Shown here piece by piece: positions 27,267-35,758 of a stretch of DNA of 64,000 nucleotides. The position numbers and the translations under genes were made by a program. Within the stretch, counting starts at the first letter, position 1. Every line of letters starts with the position of its first letter. Source of the stretch: Streptomyces microflavus (GTDB lineage: Bacteria; Actinomycetota; Actinomycetes; Streptomycetales; Streptomycetaceae); assembly GCF_014650075.1 (NCBI RefSeq), contig NZ_BMUG01000001.1, forward strand, positions 820,710 through 884,709. The letters are read 5' to 3'. The notes beneath the pieces were generated by a model, which was not told the origin of the DNA, did not search any database, and saw only the letters and a program-made list of their open reading frames with translations.

Positions 27267-28748
27267 ATGACCGTCATGGCAGACGACCCCGCACCCGCGC
27301 CCACCCGCACCTCCCGCTCCCGCATACCCACCGGCGCCTGGGCCGTCGTGCTCGCCGCCTGTACGGGGCAGTTCCTCGTCGTCCTCGATGTGTCCGTGGT
27401 CAACGTGGCGCTGCCCTCCATGCGGGCCGACCTGGGGCTGAGCCACGGCGCGCTCCAGTGGGTCGTCAACGCCTACTCGATCGCGTTCGCCGGGTTCATG
27501 CTGCTGGGCGGGCGGGCCGCCGACATCTACGGGCGCAAGCGGATGTTCCTCGTCGGGCTCGGCGTCTTCACCGCCGCCTCCCTCGCGGGCGGCTTCGCCC
27601 AGGAGGGCTGGCAGCTCCTCGCCGCCCGCGCCGCGCAAGGCCTCGGGGCCGCCGTCCTGGCCCCCGCCACCCTGACCATCCTGACGGCCGCCGTCCCCGA
27701 GGGGCCCGCCCGGACCAAGGCGATAGCGACCTGGATGGCGGTCGGCGCGGGCGGCGGCGCGGCCGGCGGGCTCATCGGCGGGGTCCTCACCGACGCCCTC
27801 TCCTGGCGCTGGGTCCTCCTGATCAACGTGCCGATCGGCGCCCTCGTCCTGGTCGCCGCCGCCCTGTGGATCACCGAGGGCCGGGCGGGCGACCGCCGCC
27901 GCATCGACCTGCTGGGGGCCGTCCTCGTCACGGCCGGCCTCGCCACCGTCGCGTACGGCATCGTCCAGACCGAGGCCGAGGGCTGGACGGCCGCCGCCAC
28001 CCTCGTACCGCTGCTCTCCGGGGCGGTGCTGCTGGCCGCGTTCGTCCTGGTCGAGGCGCGGACGGCGGTCCCGCTGATCCCGCTGCGGGTGTTCGGCGTA
28101 CGGGCCGTCTCCTCGGCCAACGTGTCGATGTTCCTCATGGGGTCGGCGACCTTCTCCATGTGGTACTTCATGACCGTCTACGCGCAGAACGTGCTGGGCT
28201 ACTCGCCGTTGGAGGCCGGTCTCGCCCTGATGCCGACCTCGGCCGCCGTCATCATCGGCTCCAAGGCCGCACCCCGGATCATGGCGCGTACGGGGGCCAA
28301 GACCCTCGCCGTCGCCGGGGTGCTGATCACCGCCGCGGGCTTCGGCTGGCAGTCCACCATGGGCGTCGACGGCTCCTACCTCACCGCGATCTGCCTGCCC
28401 GGCGTCCTGATGATGGCCGGTGCCGGGCTCGCCTCCACCCCGCTGGCCACCCTCGCCACCTCCGGCGCGGCCGCCGGGGACGCCGGACTCGTCTCCGGCC
28501 TGGTCAACACCTCCCGCACCATGGGCGGCGCGCTCGGCCTCGCGGTGCTCTCCACCGTCGCCGCGGCCCGTACGGCGGGCTCGGTCGACCCGGCCGAGGT
28601 CACCGCCGGGTATGCGACGGCCTTCCGTACGGCGTGCGGGGTGCTGCTGCTCGGGGTGGTGGTGATGCTGGCGTGGCTGCCAAACCACCGGACGCCCCGC
28701 GTACGGGAGGAGCAGGCGGCGAAGGTGAAGGCGCAGGAGCGGGTCTGA
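27267..28748 (+). CDS. MFS efflux transporter (DHA2/EmrB type)
   Basis: 493 residues from ATG 27267 (ATG 27276 is possible). Fourteen membrane segments are visible. Motif D1-like VLDVSVVNVALPSM and motif A GRAADIYGRKRMFL are clear, as is SWRWVLLINVPIGA, characteristic of DHA2 exporters. It lies 113 bp beyond the thiolase gene and just before the third KstR box, so it may be read through from the fadE operon. The substrate is unknown. Confidence 0.88.
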   Translation: MTVMADDPAPAPTRTSRSRIPTGAWAVVLAACTGQFLVVLDVSVVNVALPSMRADLGLSHGALQWVVNAYSIAFAGFMLLGGRAADIYGRKRMFLVGLGVFTAASLAGGFAQEGWQLLAARAAQGLGAAVLAPATLTILTAAVPEGPARTKAIATWMAVGAGGGAAGGLIGGVLTDALSWRWVLLINVPIGALVLVAAALWITEGRAGDRRRIDLLGAVLVTAGLATVAYGIVQTEAEGWTAAATLVPLLSGAVLLAAFVLVEARTAVPLIPLRVFGVRAVSSANVSMFLMGSATFSMWYFMTVYAQNVLGYSPLEAGLALMPTSAAVIIGSKAAPRIMARTGAKTLAVAGVLITAAGFGWQSTMGVDGSYLTAICLPGVLMMAGAGLASTPLATLATSGAAAGDAGLVSGLVNTSRTMGGALGLAVLSTVAAARTAGSVDPAEVTAGYATAFRTACGVLLLGVVVMLAWLPNHRTPRVREEQAAKVKAQERV

Positions 28749-28828
28749 GCGTGCGGTCCACCCGGACCTGACATGGCGTCAGCAGTCTTCCCAACTTCCG
28801 GGGGCTGCGTTATACATGGGCCATCGGC

Positions 28829-28842
28829 TAGAACGCGTTCTA
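28829..28842. promoter_or_regulatory. KstR-type operator 3 (maoC-adh-SDR operon)
   Basis: TAGAACGCGTTCTA is a perfect palindrome and ideal KstR consensus; with flanking bases the palindrome extends to 16 bp (28828-28843). A possible -10 TATACA lies just upstream (28811-28816). Confidence 0.88.
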
Positions 28843-28949
28843 GAACGGCGCGCCCTGCCGGTCCCGCACGGCCTCGGTGCGGTCGGCGGTGCGGACAGCC
28901 GCACCGAGGTCTCCACCGTCGGTCTCCCCCGTCAAGGAGCGGCTTCGCC

Positions 28950-29804
28950 ATGCCCATCGATGCCCGAGCGGCCCTCGCCGCCGAACCCCGCCGAGCCGAG
29001 ATCGCCTGGAACCACAAGGACGTCCAGCTCTACCACCTGGGCCTCGGCGCGGGCACCCCCGCCACCGACCCCGACGAGCTGCGCTACACCCTGGAGTCCC
29101 GGCTCCAGGTGCTGCCGGCCTTCGCCACCGTGGCGGGCGCGGGAACGGCCGCGTTCGGCGGGATGGGCGCGCCCGGCATCGACGTGGACCTCGCCGCCGT
29201 CCTGCACGGCGGGCAGACCGTACGCGTCCACCGGCCGATCCCCGTGACCGGCCGGGCCGTGCAGACCTCGAAGGTCGCGGCGGTGTACGACAAGGGCAAG
29301 GCCGCCGTCATCGTGCTGCGTACCGAGGCGTCCGACGACGAAGGGCCGCTCTGGACCAACGACGCCCAGATCTTCGTACGGGGAGAGGGCGGCTTCGGCG
29401 GTGAGCGCGGGCCCTCCGACCGGCTCGCCGTGCCCGACCGGGACCCCGACCGCACGGTCGAGCGCCCGATCCGCGAGGACCAGGCGTTGCTCTACCGGCT
29501 CTCCGGGGACTGGAACCCGCTCCACGCGGACCCGGCCTTCGCCAAGCTGGCCGGCTTCGAGCGGCCGATCCTGCACGGGCTGTGCACGTACGGCATGACC
29601 CTGAAGGCCGTCACCGACACCCTGCTGGACGGTGATGTGTCCCGTATCGCCGCCTACCGCACCCGCTTCGCCGGAGTGGTCTTCCCCGGCGAGACCCTCC
29701 GCATCCGGATGTGGGCCGGGGACGGCCGCGTCCAGGTGACCGTCACCGCCGCCGAACGCGACGACGCACCGGTCCTCGCCGACACGCTCGTCGAACACTC
29801 CTGA
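28950..29804 (+). CDS. MaoC-family 2-enoyl-CoA hydratase (Hsd4B/ChsH3-like)
   Basis: 284 residues from ATG 28950, with AAGGAG at 28934-28939. Two hot-dog domains are present. The C-terminal one holds the hydratase-2 motif YRLSGDWNPLHADPAFAKLAGF, with the Asp and His catalytic pair, followed by RPILHGLCTYG. This arrangement matches eukaryotic MFE-2 hydratase and the mycobacterial steroid-CoA hydratases. It should add water to the enoyl-CoA produced by the FadE protein. First gene of the third KstR-box operon. Confidence 0.9.
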   Translation: MPIDARAALAAEPRRAEIAWNHKDVQLYHLGLGAGTPATDPDELRYTLESRLQVLPAFATVAGAGTAAFGGMGAPGIDVDLAAVLHGGQTVRVHRPIPVTGRAVQTSKVAAVYDKGKAAVIVLRTEASDDEGPLWTNDAQIFVRGEGGFGGERGPSDRLAVPDRDPDRTVERPIREDQALLYRLSGDWNPLHADPAFAKLAGFERPILHGLCTYGMTLKAVTDTLLDGDVSRIAAYRTRFAGVVFPGETLRIRMWAGDGRVQVTVTAAERDDAPVLADTLVEHS

Positions 29805-29852
29805 ACCCAGCAGCACTCATTCTTGGCAGCCGATTCGAGGGGAGCCCGACCC

Positions 29853-30929
29853 ATGCGCGCAGCCGTACTGCACGAGATAGGCCAGGAGAAGCTGGAAGTA
29901 CTCGACGACGTCGAGGCGGTGGGGTTCGGCCCGGGGAAGGTCAAGCTCCGCATCCGGGCCACCGGACTCTGCCACTCCGACGTCTCCGCGATGAGCGGGA
30001 TCCTCCCGCAGCCCGCCCCCTTCATCCCCGGCCACGAGGGCGCCGGCGAGGTCGTCGACGTCGGTGACGGGGTGAGCGGCCTGAGCGCCGGGGACCGGGT
30101 CCTCGTCTGCTGGCTGCCCGCCTGCGGGGCCTGTCCGTCCTGCAAGCGCGGCCAGACCCAGCTCTGCCTCGCGGGCTTCATGAACGCGGGCACCCCCAAC
30201 TTCAAGCGCCCCGGCGGCGATGTCTTCGGCTTCGCGGGCACCGGCACCTTCACCGAGGAGGTCGTCGTCGGCGCGGGCTGCGCGGTGCCGATCCCCGACG
30301 ACGTCCCCTTCGAGATCGCCGCCCTGATCGGCTGCGGGGTCACCACCGGCCTCGGCGCCGCCATCAACACGGCGAAGGTGGAGGCCGGTTCGTCGGTCGC
30401 CGTCATCGGCTGCGGCGGCGTCGGCATCTCCACCATCCAGGGCGCCCGCGTCCAGGGCGCCGCCCAGATCGTCGCCGTCGACCCGGTCGCCTCCCGCCGC
30501 GAGGCCGCCCTCCGCTTCGGCGCCACCGAGGCCGTCGCCCCCGACGAACTGGCCGACGCCAAGCAGCGCATCACCGGCGGCGAGGGCTTCGACTACGTCT
30601 TCGAGGTCGTCGGCAAGTCCGCCACCGCCCGCACCGCCTACGACCACACCCGCCGCGGCGGCACCCTCTGCGTCGTCGGCGCCGGGGCGATGGACGACAA
30701 CTTCCAGGTCAACATGTTCGAGCTGTTCTTCGACGAGAAGCGCATCCTGCCCTCGATGTACGGCGGCGGGGACGTGCTGCGCTCCTACGAACGGGCCATC
30801 GCGCTCTGGCGGGCCGGCCGGATCGACCTGGAGTCGATGATCACCCACCGGGTCCGGCTGGAGGAGGTCAACGACGCCCTGGACCAGATGCGGACCGGCG
30901 AGTCGCTGCGTACCTGCATCGAGCTCTGA
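29853..30929 (+). CDS. Zinc-dependent alcohol dehydrogenase (class III-like, MDR family)
   Basis: 358 residues from ATG 29853, with GAGGGGAGC upstream. Catalytic-zinc ligands are visible in TGLCHSDVSAMSG and GHEGAGEVVDVGDGV, the structural-zinc Cys cluster in CGACPSCKRGQTQLC, and the Rossmann motif in VAVIGCGGVGISTIQGARVQGA. It oxidises an alcohol with NAD(+). KstR-regulated ADHs exist in steroid-degrading actinobacteria, but the substrate here is unknown; a role on a side-chain alcohol or a released aldehyde is inference. Confidence 0.88.
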   Translation: MRAAVLHEIGQEKLEVLDDVEAVGFGPGKVKLRIRATGLCHSDVSAMSGILPQPAPFIPGHEGAGEVVDVGDGVSGLSAGDRVLVCWLPACGACPSCKRGQTQLCLAGFMNAGTPNFKRPGGDVFGFAGTGTFTEEVVVGAGCAVPIPDDVPFEIAALIGCGVTTGLGAAINTAKVEAGSSVAVIGCGGVGISTIQGARVQGAAQIVAVDPVASRREAALRFGATEAVAPDELADAKQRITGGEGFDYVFEVVGKSATARTAYDHTRRGGTLCVVGAGAMDDNFQVNMFELFFDEKRILPSMYGGGDVLRSYERAIALWRAGRIDLESMITHRVRLEEVNDALDQMRTGESLRTCIEL

Positions 30930-30963
30930 AACCGGCCCCGGACCGACGACGTTGAGGAATGCC

Positions 30964-31911
30964 ATGTCACTTCCCCTCCCGCTGGACGGGCTGTCCGCGA
31001 TCGTCACCGGCGCCGGCCGGGGGCTCGGCCGCGCCGAGGCCCTCGAACTGGCCCGGCTCGGCGCCGCCGTCGTCGTCAACGACTACGGGCAGCCCGGCCG
31101 CGACGGATCGGGCGAGGCCTCGGCCGCGCCCGCCGAGGAGGTCGCCGCCGAGATCCGCGCGGCGGGCGGCCGGGCCACCGCCCACCTCGGAGACGTATCC
31201 GACCACGAACAGGCCCGAGCCCTCGTGGAGCTGGCGGTCTCCACCTACGGAAAGCTCGACATCCTGGTCAACAACGCGGGCATCCTGCGGGACCGGATGG
31301 TCTTCTCGATGAGCGAGGACGAGTGGGACGCGGTCATCCGCGTCCACCTCAAGGGCCACTTCAACACCACCCGCTTCGCCGCCGCCCACTGGCGCGCCCG
31401 CTCCAAGGAGACCGGCGGCCCGGTGTACGGGCGGATCGTCAACACCTCGTCGGAGGCGTTCCTCGCGGGCTCGGCGGGGCAGCCGAACTACGCGGCGGCC
31501 AAGGGCGGCATCGTCGGGCTCACCACGTCCACGGCCCTGGCACTCGCCAAGTACGGCGTCACCTCCAACGCCATCTGCCCGCGGGCCCGGACCCGGATGA
31601 CCGAGGACGTGTTCGCGGGCTTCCAGGAACCGGCCGACGGCACACTCGACGCGTTGGCCCCCGAGCATGTCTCCCCGCTCGTGGGCTATCTCGCCTCGCC
31701 CGCAGCCGCCGGGGTCAACGGGCAGCTGCTCGTCGTCCACGGGGGCATGGTCGCGATCGTCGAACGGCCCAGGGTGGCGGCCAAGTTCGACGCGGCGAAG
31801 GAGACCTTCACCTTCGCCGAACTGGACGAGCTGATCACCCCGTACTACGCGGACCGGCCACGGGGCGAGACCTTCGCCGCCGCCGAAGTGCTCGGGCTGA
31901 AGAGGGAGTAG
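30964..31911 (+). CDS. Short-chain dehydrogenase, 3-hydroxyacyl-CoA type (Hsd4A/MFE-like)
   Basis: 315 residues from ATG 30964, with GAGG 6-7 nt upstream; a TTG four codons earlier is less likely. The cofactor site is VTGAGRGLGRAEA, the NNAG motif is ILVNNAGIL, and the catalytic Ser-Tyr-Lys lies in IVNTSSEAF...NYAAAKGG. The long C-terminal extension after the SDR core (about 255-315) is typical of MFE/Hsd4A-like enzymes. It should oxidise the 3-hydroxyacyl-CoA made by the MaoC hydratase. A strong terminator follows. Confidence 0.88.
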   Translation: MSLPLPLDGLSAIVTGAGRGLGRAEALELARLGAAVVVNDYGQPGRDGSGEASAAPAEEVAAEIRAAGGRATAHLGDVSDHEQARALVELAVSTYGKLDILVNNAGILRDRMVFSMSEDEWDAVIRVHLKGHFNTTRFAAAHWRARSKETGGPVYGRIVNTSSEAFLAGSAGQPNYAAAKGGIVGLTTSTALALAKYGVTSNAICPRARTRMTEDVFAGFQEPADGTLDALAPEHVSPLVGYLASPAAAGVNGQLLVVHGGMVAIVERPRVAAKFDAAKETFTFAELDELITPYYADRPRGETFAAAEVLGLKRE

Positions 31912-31930
31912 GGGAGCGGGGGCGGAAAAA

Positions 31931-31970
31931 GGTGGGCCCGGTACGGCTGTTCAGCCGTACCGGGCCCACC
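31931..31970. terminator. Strong bidirectional hairpin terminator
   Basis: Perfect 18-bp stem, arms 31931-31948 and 31953-31970, with a 4-nt loop. It lies between the convergent SDR gene and the 57-residue small protein gene. Confidence 0.9.
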
Positions 31971-31990
31971 TCGTCGCGCTGTTCGCCGGC

Positions 31991-32164
31991 TCAGGCCGCC
32001 CTGGATTCCTCCTCGGCGGGCCTGCGGTGGCGGCCGTGCGGCTGCACCGAGGTGTTCTCCATCGACGCACCCCCTCGGTGCTTTCCGGAACCGCCGGTCC
32101 CGGCCCCCTCCGCGTCGCCCCCCGGCGTACGCGGTGCGGTGGTGTCGGTTCGGGCTTCAGACAT
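31991..32164 (-). CDS. 57-residue hydrophilic small protein, function unknown
   Basis: The frame from ATG 32164 encodes a Gly/Thr-rich first half and a basic-acidic end (QPHGRHRRPAEEESRAA). There are no Cys residues, no hydrophobic stretch and no signal. A GGGGTGA element lies about 10 nt upstream of the start. It sits 128 bp downstream of the beta-propeller-like gene on the same strand and ends just before a strong terminator, which supports a real transcript end. I do not recognise a family. A second Met at residue 35 could start a 23-residue peptide. Evidence is positional and codon-usage only. Confidence 0.5.
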   Translation of the reverse strand: MSEARTDTTAPRTPGGDAEGAGTGGSGKHRGGASMENTSVQPHGRHRRPAEEESRAA

Positions 32165-32292
32165 GTGGGAAGTCACCCCGTTGTGATCGCTTACCTGTGT
32201 CGCACGTACGTGTTCCGGGGCCCCGCCACCGCCGTCCGACGCGGTCACCGTCGGCGCCCGCGCGGTACGGCTGCGTAGCCCCGGAACCGAGT

Positions 32293-33564
32293 TTAGCCAG
32301 GTGAAGCCGCTCGGTGCAGAGGTGCCTGCCCCAACGGGACGGGCTTGCACACGGCAGGAGGGGTGACGGCGGCGGATGGTTCCGTTCCGCTCGCATCGCC
32401 GTCCGTTCCGCACGTTCCGTCGGCCCCCGGAAGCGGGTCCTCGTCCGTCGGTGCGTCGAGCAGGGCCACGGCACAGGGCGTCGCCGCGTTCGCGTACGGG
32501 AGGTGCAGCACCCCGTCCCGGCTCCAGTAACCGGCCCCCGCCGACCAGCCCTCCGGCGCCGCGAACTGGTGCAGCCGGCGCCCCTGCGGACGCCAGGTCC
32601 CCACCCAGCTCCCGGCCGCCCCGTCGATCCGCAGCGCCACCGCGCAGCTCTCCGGCATCAGCATCTGGCCGGGCTGCACCGCGAACGGCGTCACCGCCAC
32701 ATCCGCCGGCCGCAGGCACTCCGGGAAGCGGACCGGCAGACAGCTGCCGAGGACGCCCCAGCCGAGCCGGTCGTGGCCCGGCGCGTCCGAGCGGAGCAGC
32801 AGCAGCCCGCTGTCCGCGTCGGCCAGCAGCAGCCGGTCGTTGCTCTCCGGCGCGATCTGGAGCAGCGGTGTCACCTCGCCGTTCCGCTCCAGGTCCACGG
32901 CGACCGCCTTGACCGGGCCGCCGCCCGGAGGCTGCCGGTCCAGGGCCAGTATCCGGCCCGCCCGGTCCAGCCAGACCCCGCCGGAGCAGTGCCCGGGGAT
33001 CTCGGCGACCAGCTCCGGCCCGAAGGCGCCGCCGGCCACCAGCCACAGCAGTGAGGAGTGGTCGCCCGCCGACAGGGCGTACACGCTGCACCCGTCCGGC
33101 GAGGGCGGCAGCAGCGTCATCCCGTCGCACTCGACCGCACCGAGGGGCAGTTCACCGGTGGCGGGCCCGGTCGGGTAGAGCAGCGAGAACATCTGGCGGT
33201 CCGCCACCTGCCGCCGGATCAGCACCCGCCCGTCGGCGAGCGGCACCACCTGGGAGTCCGGCTCCTCGGGCTGGTTGAGCGGCAGCGGTACGGCGTAGGG
33301 CTCGGGCCCGTCCAGCGTCCAGCGCTCCGGGTACCAGGCCCGCTGCGCGTCCGGGGGGCCGGGCGCGGCCGTCAGCCTGGCCCCGTACGCACCGTCCGCG
33401 GTCAGCGTGAAGGCCCCGGGGGCGCGGGGCGCACCGCTCCGGGGCGCGGCGGGGCCGGCCGGTACCGCTCCGGCGGGTTCCTCGGGCTCGCCGGACTCTT
33501 CCGGGCCGGGGTCCGCCGTCGTGGCGGCCCCGGCGGTTCCGCCCTCGATGGCACAGGCAGTCAT
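32293..33564 (-). CDS. Conserved protein of unknown function, beta-propeller-like
   Basis: 423 residues from ATG 33564, with GGAGGTGA 8-9 nt upstream. The first about 50 residues are Pro/Glu/Ala-rich and disordered. Beyond about 60 the sequence is repeated short strands with WD/Kelch-like spacing (VPLADGRVLIRRQVAD, CSVYALSAGDHSSLLWLVAGG, GVWLDRAGRILALDR, SWVGTWRPQGRRLHQFAAPEGW), consistent with a beta-propeller. No signal peptide or catalytic motif is visible. It may form a unit with the 57-residue protein downstream. Confidence 0.75.
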   Translation of the reverse strand: MTACAIEGGTAGAATTADPGPEESGEPEEPAGAVPAGPAAPRSGAPRAPGAFTLTADGAYGARLTAAPGPPDAQRAWYPERWTLDGPEPYAVPLPLNQPEEPDSQVVPLADGRVLIRRQVADRQMFSLLYPTGPATGELPLGAVECDGMTLLPPSPDGCSVYALSAGDHSSLLWLVAGGAFGPELVAEIPGHCSGGVWLDRAGRILALDRQPPGGGPVKAVAVDLERNGEVTPLLQIAPESNDRLLLADADSGLLLLRSDAPGHDRLGWGVLGSCLPVRFPECLRPADVAVTPFAVQPGQMLMPESCAVALRIDGAAGSWVGTWRPQGRRLHQFAAPEGWSAGAGYWSRDGVLHLPYANAATPCAVALLDAPTDEDPLPGADGTCGTDGDASGTEPSAAVTPPAVCKPVPLGQAPLHRAASPG

Positions 33565-33713
33565 GGACTCGTCACCTCCGGCTACGAAAGCTAGTTTTCG
33601 CACGCCCAGCCGGACAACGCGCCCCACCTCACTTCACACATAAGGGTGGTGATGCCCGGATTCTCCTGAGGTGATGGGGGCGGGTGTGCTGGCAGGGGCC
33701 GCCGCGCCTATGG

Positions 33714-33727
33714 TTAGGCAGCCCTAA
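33714..33727. promoter_or_regulatory. Iron box (DmdR/IdeR-type)
   Basis: TTAGGCAGCCCTAA contains the TTAGG / CCTAA half-sites of the actinobacterial iron box with the usual 4-bp centre. It is 49 bp upstream of the siderophore-binding protein start, so iron-replete repression is expected. Confidence 0.8.
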
Positions 33728-33775
33728 TCAAACAGGCGTGCCCCGTGCACGTACGCGCACCAGCAGGAGCAAGCG

Positions 33776-34816
33776 ATGTCCCTCCGGCCCCGCGGTACCG
33801 CCGCAGTAGCCCTGGCGGTTGCCGCCGCCCTGTCCCTCTCGGCCTGCGGCGGCGACGGCGGGGACGGCAGCGCGGCCAAGGCGGACGCGGGCGGTGACAA
33901 GAAGGCGGCCGTCGCCACCGGCGGCAAGGACTTCGCGGACGCGGCGAAGAAGACGGCGGCGTACGGCACCGGGGCGAAGCCGGGCGAGTTCCCCCGTACC
34001 GTCACCCACGCCATGGGGAAGAGCGAGATCAAGGCCGCCCCCAAGCGCGTGGTCGTCCTCGACGTCGGCGAGTTCGACAACGTTGTTTCGCTCGGTCTGA
34101 AGCCGGTCGGCTACGCGCCCAGCGAGGGCGACGCGGCCATCCCCTCGTACCTGAAGAAGGGCGCGGGGAACCCGAAGAGCGTCGGCACGATCAACAGCCT
34201 CAACCTCGAAGCGATCGCGGGCCTGAAGCCCGACCTGATCCTCGGCAGCCAGCTGCGCGCGGCCGACAAGTACGACGAGCTGTCCAAGATCGCCCCGACC
34301 GTCTTCTCCATCCGCCCGGGCTTCACCTGGAAGGAGAACTACCTCCTCAACGCGGCCGCCCTGGACCGCACCGAGCAGGCCGCAACGGCACTGGCCGCGT
34401 ACCGGGCGAAGGCGCAGAAGCTCGGCGCGGACATCGGCGCCGACAAGCCGACCGTCTCCATGGTCCGCTACATGCCCGACCGCCTCCGCCTCTACGCCAA
34501 GGCCTCGTTCATCGGCACGATCCTTGAGGACGTCGGCCTGCCCCGCCCGAAGAACCAGCAGATCGACGACCTCGCCACCGAGATCAGCCCGGAGCGGATC
34601 GACGAGGCGGACGCCGACTGGATCTTCACCGGTGTCTACGGCGACGCGAAGGCGACCCAGCGCGACACCGCCCGGTCCAACCCGCTGTGGAAGAAGCTCG
34701 ACGCGGTCAAGGAGGGCCGGGCCAAGGACGTCTCCGACGAGACCTGGTACCTGGGCCTCGGCGTCACCTCCGCCGGGCTGGTCCTCGACGACCTCCGCGC
34801 GGACCTGGTGAAGTGA
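33776..34816 (+). CDS. Fe(III)-siderophore ABC transporter substrate-binding lipoprotein
   Basis: 346 residues from ATG 33776, with AGGAG upstream. The signal ends in lipobox LSLSACGG (Cys about 24), followed by a charged linker. The class III periplasmic-binding fold is visible: the first lobe PKRVVVLDVGEFDNVVSLGLKPVGY, the helical backbone NLEAIAGLKPDLILGSQLRAADKYDELSKIAPTVF (about residues 140-175), then the second lobe with EISPERIDEADADWIF. It should bind a ferric hydroxamate-type siderophore outside the cell. No permease or ATPase gene is adjacent, so it must share a transporter encoded elsewhere. Confidence 0.88.
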   Translation: MSLRPRGTAAVALAVAAALSLSACGGDGGDGSAAKADAGGDKKAAVATGGKDFADAAKKTAAYGTGAKPGEFPRTVTHAMGKSEIKAAPKRVVVLDVGEFDNVVSLGLKPVGYAPSEGDAAIPSYLKKGAGNPKSVGTINSLNLEAIAGLKPDLILGSQLRAADKYDELSKIAPTVFSIRPGFTWKENYLLNAAALDRTEQAATALAAYRAKAQKLGADIGADKPTVSMVRYMPDRLRLYAKASFIGTILEDVGLPRPKNQQIDDLATEISPERIDEADADWIFTGVYGDAKATQRDTARSNPLWKKLDAVKEGRAKDVSDETWYLGLGVTSAGLVLDDLRADLVK

Positions 34817-34908
34817 CGAAATGGGCATGTGAAGTAACGATTCGTGTCCGGCCGCCGGTCCTGGCCCACAGGTCCGGCGGCCAGGGGCGGCGGACCACGC
34901 CGGACAGG

Positions 34909-34914
34909 TAGCCT
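34909..34914 (+). promoter_or_regulatory. -10 box of a leaderless transcript (Nif3-like operon)
   Basis: TAGCCT ends 7 nt before GTG 34922; no Shine-Dalgarno element intervenes. Confidence 0.5.
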
Positions 34915-34921
34915 TTCCCCC

Positions 34922-35758
34922 GTGCCCCGTCTGTCTGAACTCATCGCCGCCCTCGACGCCCTCTGGCCCCCCGAGCGGGCCGAGGGATGGGACGCGGTCG
35001 GGACGGTCTGCGGCGACCCGGACACCGAGGTCGACCGGGTGCTGTTCGCCGTCGACCCCGTGCACGAGATCGCCGACGAGGCCCTGGAACTCGGCGCCCA
35101 GCTGATCGTCACCCACCACCCGCTCTATCTGCGCGGGACGACGACGGTCGCCGCCGACACCTTCAAGGGCCGGGTCGTCCACGCCCTCATCAAGCACGGC
35201 ATCGCGCTCCACGTCGCGCACACCAACGCCGACACCGCCGACCCCGGCGTCTCCGACGCCCTCGCCGGCGCCCTGGACCTGCGCGTCACCGGACCCCTCG
35301 TACCCGACCCCACCGACCCCCACGGCCGGCGCGGACTCGGCCGGATCTGCGAGCTGGACCACCCCGAGACCCTGGCCGCCTTCGCCGCCCGGGCCGCCGC
35401 CCGGCTCCCCGCCACCGCGCAGGGCATCCGGACGGCCGGAGACCCGGAGGCCCTGGTGCGCACCGTCGCCGTCAGCGGCGGCTCCGGCGACAGCCTCTTC
35501 GACGCCGTGCGCGCCGCGGGCGTCGACGCCTTCCTCACCGCCGATCTGCGCCACCACCCGGTGTCCGAGGCCGTGCAGCAATCGCCGCTCGGCCTGGTCG
35601 ACGCCGCGCACTGGGCCACCGAGTGGCCCTGGTGCGAGCAGGCGGCGGCGCAGCTCGACGCGCTTTCCGACCGCCACGGATGGGACCTGCGGGTCCATGT
35701 CTCGAAGCAGGTCACCGACCCCTGGACCACCCACCATTCCTCTGGAGCCCCCAACTGA
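34922..35758 (+). CDS. Nif3-like dinuclear metal-centre protein
   Basis: 278 residues from GTG 34922. Metal-binding motifs characteristic of the Nif3/DUF34 family are visible: VTHHPLYLRG (two His), VAHTNADTA, and DLRHHPVSEA near the C-terminus. These proteins form toroidal hexamers with a two-metal site; candidate activities include GTP cyclohydrolase-like and nucleotide-related hydrolysis, but the cellular role is unsettled. It overlaps the zinc-ribbon gene by 4 nt and heads a conserved actinobacterial operon with RNase HI. Confidence 0.9.
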   Translation: MPRLSELIAALDALWPPERAEGWDAVGTVCGDPDTEVDRVLFAVDPVHEIADEALELGAQLIVTHHPLYLRGTTTVAADTFKGRVVHALIKHGIALHVAHTNADTADPGVSDALAGALDLRVTGPLVPDPTDPHGRRGLGRICELDHPETLAAFAARAAARLPATAQGIRTAGDPEALVRTVAVSGGSGDSLFDAVRAAGVDAFLTADLRHHPVSEAVQQSPLGLVDAAHWATEWPWCEQAAAQLDALSDRHGWDLRVHVSKQVTDPWTTHHSSGAPN

